DNA from: Spirochaetota bacterium
GTDB lineage: Bacteria; Spirochaetota; UBA4802; UBA5550
Assembly (NCBI GenBank): GCA_003246895.1
Contig: QKCL01000055.1
Location: forward strand, 1 to 46,997
Length of the DNA stretch: 46,997 bases
Direction: 5' to 3'
The notes beneath the pieces were generated by a model. The model was not told the DNA's origin. It saw only the letters and a list, made by a program, of their open reading frames with translations, and did not search any database. Of the stretch, positions 34,255 to 42,514 are shown one piece after another (position 1 is the first letter of the stretch; each line of letters begins with the position of its first letter). Both the position numbers and the translations under genes were made by a program.

Positions 34255-34908
34255 TTAAATCAATGCTGCATTTTTTAAATTAATTACATTTTTATTAACA
34301 TCTCCGCCCTTGAAGGCAGAACTTCCGGCAACTATTATGTCAGCTCCGGCGGAAACAACTTCCCTGATATTTTCAGTATTAACACCGCCGTCAACCTGAA
34401 TAAGCAGATCACTAAGTCCGTTGCTCACAGCAAAATTCTTTATTTTTTCAATTCTGCCTGTCGCTTCCGGCATATATGACTGTCCGGCAAAACCCGGATC
34501 AACAGACATCACAAGAATCATTCCGCAGTACGGCAGAATATCATATACAGACTCCACCGGAGTTGCCGGATTAATTGTGATTCCGGCCCTGCTGCCGCTC
34601 TTTTTTATCCTTTCAAGACACCTGATCGGGAAACGGGTGCTCTCATAATGTATTACCGTACACCATGGGCCAAACCGAAGATACTCATCAAGGCTATTTT
34701 CAGGTTTTTCAATCATAAGATGAATATCAAGCGGTATATCTGTATGCTTTTTGATATCCCCTATGAAACCTGGCCCGAATGTTATATTGGGCACAAAATG
34801 CCCGTCCATTACATCCATGTGCAGAAGATCTATAACTGAACCGTCAAAACCGGCAATATCCCGGCCTATCGTTGTCAAATCACCGGCAATAATTGACGGC
34901 GAAACCAT
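34255..34908 (-). CDS. rpe: Ribulose-phosphate 3-epimerase
   Basis: The 217-residue TIM-barrel enzyme links ribulose-5-P and xylulose-5-P. It has SPSIIAGDL, LLHMDVMDGHFVPNITFGP, DIHLMIEKPE, MSVDPGFAGQSYMPEA and QVDGGVN. The ATG at 34908 has AGGGA 7 bp upstream; in-frame ATGs at 34935 and 34929 would overlap the PASTA gene and lack a site. Length is typical of the family. Confidence 0.94.
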   Translation of the reverse strand: MVSPSIIAGDLTTIGRDIAGFDGSVIDLLHMDVMDGHFVPNITFGPGFIGDIKKHTDIPLDIHLMIEKPENSLDEYLRFGPWCTVIHYESTRFPIRCLERIKKSGSRAGITINPATPVESVYDILPYCGMILVMSVDPGFAGQSYMPEATGRIEKIKNFAVSNGLSDLLIQVDGGVNTENIREVVSAGADIIVAGSSAFKGGDVNKNVINLKNAALI

Positions 34909-34918
34909 AACCGAATCC

Positions 34919-35947
34919 CTAGAAGTCATTTGCATTTATACTCATTACACGGATATTTTTCTTGTCTTTGCTTATGGTAATCTTCGCATTACCTGTTCTG
35001 TTGAAAATGAACCTTATTTTGCTTCCGTCTTTCAGGTCTTCTGAAAATCTCACCCTTTTTGAACTGTTATCCTCAACCAGCGCTTCGTAATGCCCGCTTC
35101 CCGATCCGGAAGGAATGGTAAAATCAACAGTCTCATATGCTGAATAGGGATGCTCCTTCATTGAATACCAGTAAACCTTTATATTGACAGTTGCACCGTC
35201 TGCAATTTTTGAATTGGGGGCAATGCTCTGTGAAAAGACTATACCGCTTTTGCTTTTATCACTGGTATTCACTATTTCCTCTTTGATCTTAAGGCCCTTT
35301 GAAAGGAGAAGGTCATAACAAAGGTCAATGGACTGATCCACAACAGAAGGCATACGTTTATCATCCTTTTTCTCGCTTCCGCTTGATACAAGGAGATTAA
35401 CCTTCATATCCGGCGATACTTTCTCTCCGCCCCTTGGGGACTGGGCTATTACCACATTTTCAGCTGTTTTGTCCGAAGGCACATAGGAGATTACCCCGGT
35501 GCTTATTGATACAGTCTTGTCCTGGTAGTGAAGGTTCTTCAGTTTATTAATGGCAATTGGAAGCTGTGCCCCTGTCAGGTTTGGAACATCTATATAAAAT
35601 TTACTTCTGCTTACAACAAGTCTCAGGTTGCTGCCCTCTCCTACCACCTCACCGCTGTCGGGATGCTGTGAAAGAATTATTCCGTCTTCAAGGTCGTAAA
35701 CCTCTTCAAACTTTATATTGGGCTGAAAACCCTTTCTGATGAGGCTGTTGCTCACCTCTATATACCTTTTACCAACGAGTTCAGGCACTTTTACATCCCT
35801 TGACGACTCTGTCAAAAAAATAAGAATCATCGTTGACATGAAAATATAAAGTGTAAATCCCAGGAAAAATATAAGGGCAAGCTTTCCCATGGGCCTGAAG
35901 TATTTAAATTTCATCTCTTCATTATTTTCTTTGATTTCTTTAGTCAT
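34919..35947 (-). CDS. Membrane protein with PASTA repeats
   Basis: The 342-residue protein has a cytoplasmic N-terminus, one membrane helix at about residues 24-46 (LALIFFLGFTLYIFMSTMIL) and three PASTA repeats (VKVPELVGKRYIEVSNSLIR; YIDVPNLTGAQLPIAINKLK; KRMPSVVDQSIDLCYDLLLS). A beta domain follows. PASTA domains bind peptidoglycan fragments and are usually fused to Ser/Thr kinases; no kinase is present here. The start is uncertain between 35947 and an ATG at 35914. It opens the unit leading to rpe and the ribosomal genes. Confidence 0.85.
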   Translation of the reverse strand: MTKEIKENNEEMKFKYFRPMGKLALIFFLGFTLYIFMSTMILIFLTESSRDVKVPELVGKRYIEVSNSLIRKGFQPNIKFEEVYDLEDGIILSQHPDSGEVVGEGSNLRLVVSRSKFYIDVPNLTGAQLPIAINKLKNLHYQDKTVSISTGVISYVPSDKTAENVVIAQSPRGGEKVSPDMKVNLLVSSGSEKKDDKRMPSVVDQSIDLCYDLLLSKGLKIKEEIVNTSDKSKSGIVFSQSIAPNSKIADGATVNIKVYWYSMKEHPYSAYETVDFTIPSGSGSGHYEALVEDNSSKRVRFSEDLKDGSKIRFIFNRTGNAKITISKDKKNIRVMSINANDF

Positions 35948-35991
35948 TTCTCTGCTCTCTGATATACTATAAATACAGTTCTGTAAACTCT

Positions 35992-36012
35992 TTGACAAAG
36001 CAATTTTGTCAA
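35992..36012. promoter_or_regulatory. Operator-like palindrome upstream of the PASTA gene
   Basis: TTGACAAA and TTTGTCAA form a perfect 8-bp inverted repeat around GCAAT, 45 bp before the PASTA gene start. Each arm contains a TTGACA-like -35 hexamer, so this may be a promoter element or a repressor site, or both. Confidence 0.45.
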
Positions 36013-36124
36013 TAAAATAACGTCCTATCAATAATTAATTAAAAATAGCGGGCAAAATTCTCACTTAATTTTTTCCGGACCGGACACTTTTATCTCCTAA
36101 TGCCGATGAAGGCACTTTTTTTTA

Positions 36125-36153
36125 TCGACATAATCAATCCAATGGTGTAATAT
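36125..36153 (+). promoter_or_regulatory. Possible promoter of the 36208 operon
   Basis: TCGACA and TAATAT are 17 bp apart, 55 bp before the ATG of the SbcD-like gene. It is a fair sigma-70-type match. Confidence 0.42.
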
Positions 36154-36207
36154 TCCGGGATATGGGCTGTTTAAAAGTTCCCTTATAAAAATCACGGGCC
36201 TTCAAAG

Positions 36208-37311
36208 ATGGATAAAATCAAAATACTCTTAACATCTGACATGCATATGGGGAAACCACTTAATCTCCCCGGAATATGTACGGAACTGAGACAACAGACA
36301 CTGAAAAAGATATTCAAACTTGCCGGTGAACACGACATTCTTCTTGTTGCCGGTGACTTTATTGAACTATCTTCAATAGACAATTCCCTCATGGATGAAA
36401 TAAAAGAAAACTTTGCAATACTTGCTGAAAAGGGCATTGAAATATACTATACTCCGGGAAAATCCGAACTTGATCAAGAAGGGAATGTACACAGTTCCCT
36501 GACATCAGTATCTGAAAAGATAAACATTTTTTCAGACATCAACGAAACAAGATCATACAGATCACAAAAGGGAGACATTATTATCCACGGGATTCAGGCC
36601 GGAAGCAGGTTCCACCCCTCTGAAGTTCTCACGGCAGGAAAGAAAAGCTTCAACATCGGGCTTTTCCACAAAAATTTTTCTCCTCACCTGTCCGAAACCG
36701 CTGTCCATGGACATATCACCAAAGAAGACCTCAAATCACTGAGGTTTGATTTCTATGCAATGGGAATGAACCATTCTTTCAAGGTTTTCCGCTCCATGGA
36801 CAGAATAATAGGAGCTTATGCCGGAAGCCCTGAACCATGTTCAATTACAGAAACCGGGGACAGATTTGTTCTTTCCCTCATAACAGAAGGACACCATCTC
36901 AAAAGCATAAAGAGAATTCAGGTAAATTCAACCTCAATAGCAAACCTTCATATAGACTGTAAAGAATTCAACTCCGCTCATGACCTGATTTCTCATATAA
37001 ACGCAAAAACCGATGAGAAAAACATTTATTCCGTTACACTGGACGGAATGCGTTCATTTAAAATTGAAGAACTCCTTAAGGATTACGCAGCAGAAACCGG
37101 CAGGCATTTGAAAATTACAGACAACTCAGTACCGGATCTGGATATGCAGTTTCTTTCAGGAAATGAAAAGCCCAATTCCTTCTATTCTGTAATTCTTGAC
37201 CTGATGAAGGATATCTCCACAGAAGATGCAAACAGAGATGCTATTTCCAGGGCAATATATAATTCGTTCGGTAAAGGCAAAAACCGGGGGACAGAATATT
37301 GCAGTTTCTAG
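36208..37311 (+). CDS. SbcD/YhaO-like metallophosphoesterase with eroded active site
   Basis: The 367-residue protein has the calcineurin-like phosphoesterase fold of SbcD/Mre11. Motif I (LLTSDMHMG) and motif II (LLVAGDFIEL) are kept. Motif III, normally GNHD, reads TPGKSELD; motif V, normally GHxH, reads AMGMNHSF. The motif IV His (GLFHKNF) is present. With several metal ligands lost, nuclease activity is doubtful. Its C-terminal third (from about residue 230) looks like the capping and helical part of SbcD. It overlaps by 13 bp with the coiled-coil protein gene that follows, the order seen for sbcD-sbcC and yhaO-yhaN. Confidence 0.78.
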   Translation: MDKIKILLTSDMHMGKPLNLPGICTELRQQTLKKIFKLAGEHDILLVAGDFIELSSIDNSLMDEIKENFAILAEKGIEIYYTPGKSELDQEGNVHSSLTSVSEKINIFSDINETRSYRSQKGDIIIHGIQAGSRFHPSEVLTAGKKSFNIGLFHKNFSPHLSETAVHGHITKEDLKSLRFDFYAMGMNHSFKVFRSMDRIIGAYAGSPEPCSITETGDRFVLSLITEGHHLKSIKRIQVNSTSIANLHIDCKEFNSAHDLISHINAKTDEKNIYSVTLDGMRSFKIEELLKDYAAETGRHLKITDNSVPDLDMQFLSGNEKPNSFYSVILDLMKDISTEDANRDAISRAIYNSFGKGKNRGTEYCSF

Positions 37312-39224
37312 ATCTGAAAATTATGTGTTCCGGCCGTTTAACCATGGTGGAGCTTCGGGATTCCATAAATGTTTTGAAAGACACAAATCCGGATATTCTG
37401 GAAGACATAGAAAAAGGCATCTCATACATGCTCACAGATGCTGAGGGAGAGGAATTTGCCCATATAGAATCCATTGACGCAGCAGTTGATTGCGGGAATG
37501 CCCGTTGTGACATCTCCTCAAATAAAAAAAATACAGACACCGAGATTAAACTGTACGAAAGGGAAACATTCCTGAAGACCTCAACTCCCGGAGATTCCCC
37601 TCTCGGAAAAACTGCCTATTCAGATGAAATATACAGATCTTTTATAAATGCTGCCGCTTCAAATTTTAAACTTTCAGAAGATCCGGAAAATTTAATCAGG
37701 GAAACAAAAAAGGAACTGGAACTGCTTGAAATTAAAAAACTCAGACGTGATAAACTTGTCAGGGAACATGACAGGCTGGAAAAAAAACTGAATAAACTCA
37801 TTAAGGAGAAATCTGAACTGGAGCAGGAAATCGAGGTCCTGAATAAAATAAAACTGATAAAAGCCGAAATTGAAAAAATCGAAAGCGAAAAAAAAGATAT
37901 AACTGAAGAACTCCATGAAATTCAAGAAATTCACGATTCCATAGGCTACCTGGAGGAGAGGATTCATAATCTGTCCATGATTTCCGGGAAAAGACTGAAA
38001 AATTCCGATCTCGACAATATTCAGAATATTTTCAGTTCCATGAGGGATTTTTCAGCCAGGGTTGAAAACAGGAACACGGAACAAAGCTCTCTTCTGAAAA
38101 AAATGATAAAACGCAGTTCCGCTGTTATAATATTCATACTGACTATCTTTATGTTCTTTTTAAGCAGAAACTCCTTCAATTTTCGGGAAACCGCAGAGTC
38201 TCTTTCAGTTTTAATTTATGCTGGAGCTCTCATGGTAATTGCCGATGCAGTCATTTCCATTACCAGATACCATAGAAATAAAAAATTTCTAAAGCTCACC
38301 CATGATGAAATAGAAAGAAAGAAAATTGAACTCAATGAAATTCTGGAGCTCAACATTGAAGATGCAGAACGGATAAATTATGAGATATATGAATATCTTG
38401 GACAGTACTTTGAGGAGTACACAGAGGCTGAGGAACTGGGCCATGAAAAAAGAACACTGAAGAACAGAATAAAGGTCAGGCGCAATGAGGAGACCCTGAA
38501 GGAGAACATGAGCCTGTTAAACAGGGAAATTAAACAGAAACAGAAGGATCTTGAGATACTTGTACATGGACTTGGAAAGAATTTAAAGGAAAAAATTGGC
38601 CTGGATCCCATAAACATTATTATCTCCGACACCAGTGATGAAATTAATACATTGATAAATTCAATAGATGAGACAGAAGGAATATGCAGTGAAGCCCGAA
38701 AGGAAGCGCAGGAATATGACAGGCTCGACAGGGAAGGCCCCTATTTTGATCAGAGGATAGAATACCTTCAAAAAAAGATTGATACCGCCCTTGAGCAAAA
38801 TGATATCATAAAGATACTTTCTCCTGTCATAGACAAAAGTCTCGCCGAATGGAAAGACAGGTTTGCAGGAAACTGTTCAGAGAACATAGCAGAGCTTTTC
38901 AATGAACTCACAGAGAACAGTTTTTCCGAAACAGTAAACGGCAGTACCGTTGATAATTACCTTAGAAATTCAGAAGAAATTCCAGGCTTCGATGAGAAAG
39001 GTCACAGATTGTTGCTCATTCTCATTCAGTATGCAATTTCCACTTCAAACACTTTCCGGCTCCCTCCCTACATTGTCAACCTTGACAGAAACCTTGATTT
39101 AATTAAAAATATTCACTCCTTCAGAAGAATAATGCTTGAATTGTCTGCCCATAGACAGGTCATTATATTCTCCACATCCGATCTGCCGGATACTGAATCT
39201 TGTGAGCTGAATATAAATGGATAA
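37299..39224 (+). CDS. YhaN/SbcC-like coiled-coil membrane protein lacking a normal Walker A
   Basis: The 641-residue protein has the layout of YhaN: an N-terminal lobe, coiled coil (about residues 130-230), two membrane helices (about 271-288 and 302-322), a second coiled coil and a C-terminal lobe. MQFLDLKIMCSGRLTMVELR followed by INVLKDTNPDILEDI matches the family start, but at the site of the P-loop (normally GPNEAGKST). The C-terminal Walker B/D-loop region reads LPPYIVNLDRNLD without the usual Asp-Asp. A GDSPLGKT string at residues 98-105 fits a P-loop pattern but lies in the wrong place. Start is TTG inside the previous gene. Likely a pseudo-ATPase partner of the SbcD-like protein. Confidence 0.7.
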   Translation: MQFLDLKIMCSGRLTMVELRDSINVLKDTNPDILEDIEKGISYMLTDAEGEEFAHIESIDAAVDCGNARCDISSNKKNTDTEIKLYERETFLKTSTPGDSPLGKTAYSDEIYRSFINAAASNFKLSEDPENLIRETKKELELLEIKKLRRDKLVREHDRLEKKLNKLIKEKSELEQEIEVLNKIKLIKAEIEKIESEKKDITEELHEIQEIHDSIGYLEERIHNLSMISGKRLKNSDLDNIQNIFSSMRDFSARVENRNTEQSSLLKKMIKRSSAVIIFILTIFMFFLSRNSFNFRETAESLSVLIYAGALMVIADAVISITRYHRNKKFLKLTHDEIERKKIELNEILELNIEDAERINYEIYEYLGQYFEEYTEAEELGHEKRTLKNRIKVRRNEETLKENMSLLNREIKQKQKDLEILVHGLGKNLKEKIGLDPINIIISDTSDEINTLINSIDETEGICSEARKEAQEYDRLDREGPYFDQRIEYLQKKIDTALEQNDIIKILSPVIDKSLAEWKDRFAGNCSENIAELFNELTENSFSETVNGSTVDNYLRNSEEIPGFDEKGHRLLLILIQYAISTSNTFRLPPYIVNLDRNLDLIKNIHSFRRIMLELSAHRQVIIFSTSDLPDTESCELNING

Positions 39225-40212
39225 AAACGGACAACTTACATTTACCGATGATCCCCTTTTAAATGAAACCTCTGAAATTTATCAGTTCATTTCTGAAGGG
39301 AAATTCAGGGAAGCGATCAAGAAAGCCGACAAACTCATGAATGTGAACCCCGAGTACCCAGGACTCATTGAAGCATACCGCACTGCAAAATTCTGGAGCA
39401 ACAGAGAGAAGGAAGTCAGAAAAACCGAAGAGGGGAAAAAAACAGCGGATTTTCTCATGGAGGAGTGGGAGAACTACGAAGAGTATGCATCCGGAAGCGG
39501 TATGATAAACTCCGCGCCATACAGGGCCGCCATGCGTTTCATTTTTTTCAAGGCCTCAAACCACTACAAGCTGGCTTTTCAGAAAAATGAGGATACTGTA
39601 AACAAGTTTGATCTTCTCATCCGCCTGGGGGAATGCTTTCTGAGATTAAAGGAACATCAGTACGCAGTTGAAACCCTGGAATATGCAAAAAATTCATACA
39701 GTTCAAATGCCAGGCTTCTCTTTATCCTTGGAGAGTCCTATTATCACATAAATGAAATTCCCAAAAGCCTCATGAACTTTCAGGAGGCTTTTCTCATCAA
39801 CCCTGCAGAGGTGGATCTGTCCCTCATTGAAGCCAGGCCCATACGTGAAATAATTGCAATAATAATAGATTCCGGTAAAAAATACAGGGACATAAGGGAA
39901 TGGATACCGGTTTACGGTGTAATCCACGACATATTCTACATCAAAAAAAATATTAACAAACACCATCTTGAAATTCTCAAGAGCGAAGTTTACAGCCTTG
40001 AAAACAGCTATGTAAAGCTTTCAAAAGATGAAATCGAGGAAACAAATATACTCCCCAGAATGCTCAACAAATATCTCTGGCTCTATGACTATTATGAAAA
40101 TCAGAATGTGAACCCGGAAAACACGGACCAGATAAGAAGCAGACTCCTGAACCTTGACTATGACCTTTTCCACGAATATTTCAACAGCCCTCCACATAAA
40201 AAGAGAATTTGA
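39217..40212 (+). CDS. TPR-repeat protein
   Basis: The 331-residue protein has an N-terminal repeat (IYQFISEGKFREAIKKADKL) and a central array (LLIRLGECFLRLKEHQYAVE, LLFILGESYYHINEIPKSLM). An uncharacterised C-terminal helical region follows. It lacks a signal peptide and is probably cytoplasmic. It overlaps the preceding gene by 8 bp, so it likely belongs to the same complex or pathway. Similar TPR proteins are common in spirochaetes; function unknown. Confidence 0.78.
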   Translation: MDKNGQLTFTDDPLLNETSEIYQFISEGKFREAIKKADKLMNVNPEYPGLIEAYRTAKFWSNREKEVRKTEEGKKTADFLMEEWENYEEYASGSGMINSAPYRAAMRFIFFKASNHYKLAFQKNEDTVNKFDLLIRLGECFLRLKEHQYAVETLEYAKNSYSSNARLLFILGESYYHINEIPKSLMNFQEAFLINPAEVDLSLIEARPIREIIAIIIDSGKKYRDIREWIPVYGVIHDIFYIKKNINKHHLEILKSEVYSLENSYVKLSKDEIEETNILPRMLNKYLWLYDYYENQNVNPENTDQIRSRLLNLDYDLFHEYFNSPPHKKRI

Positions 40213-40309
40213 TGGTAAAACTCCATTTTCTTCCCGTAAATTTTTTTTATTGCATTTTTCACTTAAAAATTAAAATACTAAATAAATTTTTATCCTGGCG
40301 GTTTATCAG

Positions 40310-41482
40310 ATGAAGGGTTTTACAATTATTTCCTATCCAACAGAAAAGAATGACTGCCTTCTGTCCCTGACACAGATGCGCTCCAGATACATGCTGCCCC
40401 TCGGAGGAAGGTTTCGCGTTGCTGATTTTACAATAAGAAATTCTGTATCGTCCGGCGCAAACAGCACAATAATATATACCGGCAGGGAAAATGACGGATT
40501 AAAAAAGTATCTCAGGGAGTACCAAAAAACAAACGAAACAGTTGAGAATGGCGGGAAAGAATCCCATGACATTAAAGTTTTTCCTCTGACAAAGTCAAAT
40601 CTCAATTCCGTAATGGATGTAATACAGGATTGCAACACATCACAGTTTGTCCTATACAACGGGGATACTCCTTCAATCATAGACTTTGAGCTTCTCCTGA
40701 AAAAATTCAAGAGTTCAAAAAAGAAGAGCATACTCTTCAAGATGCAGCTTAACGGAAAGTCCTCCATGGCCCACAAGATAGTAATATGCGAGAAGAGGAA
40801 TCTCCTTTCTGTAATTAAAAACGCCATACACCAGAAATATGAAGCGCCGAATTTTTTTGAGATGATAATAAACATGCTCATTCACAACGGAATATCGGTT
40901 TCAACCATGGACGCCTGGTACTGGCCCATAAAAAATGTAAATGAATACTATAACCTGAACCGCCAAATTATCTGGGACAGAGACATTTCCGAGCTCCTTC
41001 AGAGAGAAGGCGTACTGAAAAGCCAGATAAAAAGCGACCAGTATGCACTCATTGACAAACACGGCTCTGTGACAGGATCTTTTCTCTCTGACTACTGCTA
41101 CATAAACGGCAGGGTTGAGAACTCGATTATATTCCCGGGAGTGGAAATCCATGAAAAGGCATACGTCAGGGATTCCATAATTCTCCCCTTTGTTACCATA
41201 GGCCCCAACACCAGGGTCATAAACTCAATAATAGATGAGAACCTGGATCACGATTCTGAGCGATACACCATCGGCGAGAACTGCCGCATAGGTTCGGACG
41301 AAGAGCATATAAAAAACTCTGATTTCCCGAAACTCCTTGAATCAAGCCTGACACTGATCGGCAAGGGGAACCACATCCCCGATAACTCGAAAATTGGTTC
41401 CGGATGTTATGTTACTGACAAAAAGGGAGAAGGATACTTCTCTGAGAAAAACATTCTCAGGGACGGGGAATCTGTACTGTAA
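40310..41482 (+). CDS. GlgD-like protein (ADP-glucose pyrophosphorylase family, probably non-catalytic)
   Basis: The 390-residue protein shows LPLGGRFRVADFTIRNSVSS near the N-terminus, FVLYNGDTPSIIDF as the sugar-nucleotide centre, and a C-terminal left-handed beta-helix (INGRVENSIIFPGVEIHEKA, RDSIILPFVTIGPN). These match GlgC/GlgD proteins. The glycine-rich loop (GGxGxRLxPLT) is replaced by YPTEKNDCLLSLT, as in non-catalytic GlgD subunits. A regulatory role in glycogen synthesis with a GlgC encoded elsewhere is likely but not shown. Confidence 0.82.
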   Translation: MKGFTIISYPTEKNDCLLSLTQMRSRYMLPLGGRFRVADFTIRNSVSSGANSTIIYTGRENDGLKKYLREYQKTNETVENGGKESHDIKVFPLTKSNLNSVMDVIQDCNTSQFVLYNGDTPSIIDFELLLKKFKSSKKKSILFKMQLNGKSSMAHKIVICEKRNLLSVIKNAIHQKYEAPNFFEMIINMLIHNGISVSTMDAWYWPIKNVNEYYNLNRQIIWDRDISELLQREGVLKSQIKSDQYALIDKHGSVTGSFLSDYCYINGRVENSIIFPGVEIHEKAYVRDSIILPFVTIGPNTRVINSIIDENLDHDSERYTIGENCRIGSDEEHIKNSDFPKLLESSLTLIGKGNHIPDNSKIGSGCYVTDKKGEGYFSEKNILRDGESVL

Positions 41483-41543
41483 AACCTTTCCCCTTCATGA
41501 TGAAAAGTTCTTGCCTTATTGGCCTTGATGCCATTCATATAAG

Positions 41544-41586
41544 GTAACCTCAATAACCAGCATTTATGATGTTCCATTGAGGTTAC
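41544..41586. repeat. Perfect 11-bp inverted repeat before mtnP
   Basis: GTAACCTCAAT (41544-41554) and ATTGAGGTTAC (41576-41586) pair around a 21-nt loop, ending about 17 bp before the GGAGG of mtnP. No T run follows, so it is less likely a terminator; a regulatory stem or a relic is possible. Confidence 0.6.
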
Positions 41587-41615
41587 AACCACTTACAAAA
41601 ATTCTGGAGGATACC

Positions 41616-42471
41616 TTGAACAAAGCAAAAATCGGAGTTATCGGAGGATCAGGCCTCTACGATATCGATGGTGCCAGACTCATTGAAGAGCTTGACATTG
41701 ATACACCATGGGGAAAACCCTCTGATAAACGTAATAGATATTGAAGGTACAACCGTTGCATTTCTCCCAAGGCACGGCAAAGGGCATGTACATGCACCGC
41801 ATCAGGTAAATGTCCGTGCAAATATAGCTGCACTTAAAATGATCGGCGTTGAACAGATAATAGCCTTTTCTGCAGTTGGCAGTCTTAAGGAGGAGATTCC
41901 TCCTCTGGACTTTGTTCTTCCTGACCAGGTAATTGACAGAACCAAGGCAAGGGTCAGCACATTTTTCGAAGACGGAGTTGTGGGGCATGTGACTTTCGGT
42001 GATCCATTCTGCACCAGGCTGCAGGAGATAATCCCTCCGGTTGCTGCGGAACACGGAATAAAAATGCATACAGGAGAGACTCTCATCTGCATGGAAGGCC
42101 CGATCTTCTCAACAAGAGCAGAGAGCAACCTCTACAGGTCCTGGGGTGCGGGAATAATAAACATGAGTACACTGCCTGAGGCAAAACTTGCCCGTGAAGC
42201 TGAAATCTGCTACGCGGTAATCTGCATGAGCACTGACTATGACTGCTGGCACGAGTCTGAAGAGGATGTGACAGTTGAAATGGTCGTGGCCAATGTTAAT
42301 AAAAATTCTGAAAACGCAAAGGCCATTCTGAAGACACTGGTCCAGAGACTTGGAAACTGCGGGGACTGTATGTGCCACGGAGCATCAAAATACGCAGTAA
42401 TGACAGCTCCGGAAAAGAGAAACCCGGAAACAGTAAAAAAACTGAAAACAATACTTCCCGATTATTTCTAA
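41616..42471 (+). pseudogene. mtnP: S-methyl-5'-thioadenosine phosphorylase gene with a frameshift
   Basis: The product would cleave methylthioadenosine to adenine and methylthioribose-1-P in the SAM salvage path. The gene starts at TTG 41616 with GGAGG 5 bp before, giving KAKIGVIGGSGLYDIDGARL, the phosphate-binding start of the family, and then DTPWGKPSD. That frame stops at 41742. The following family sequence (LINVIDIEGTTVAFLPRHGK, HQVNVRANIAAL, STDYDCWHESEEDV) continues in the next frame to 42471. The break falls at CTGAT (41722-41726); loss of one CTGATNNN unit would explain it. A shorter frame from ATG 41668 exists but lacks the GGSGLYD loop. It could be a sequencing error. Confidence 0.85.
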
Positions 42472-42514
42472 ACCATAAATATAAAGCAGAATATGGCCCT
42501 TCCGGGGGCTGTAT

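Noticed and set aside
37590-37613. GxxxxGKT string (residues 98-105) in the YhaN-like protein as a true Walker A
   Set aside because: It is about 65 residues past the normal P-loop site, not preceded by a beta-strand of the right kind, and no matching Walker B acids exist.
41668-42471. Intact mtnP starting at ATG 41668
   Set aside because: That frame lacks the GGSGLYD phosphate loop, which is present upstream in another frame behind a good ribosome site. So the shorter frame is a by-product of the frameshift.
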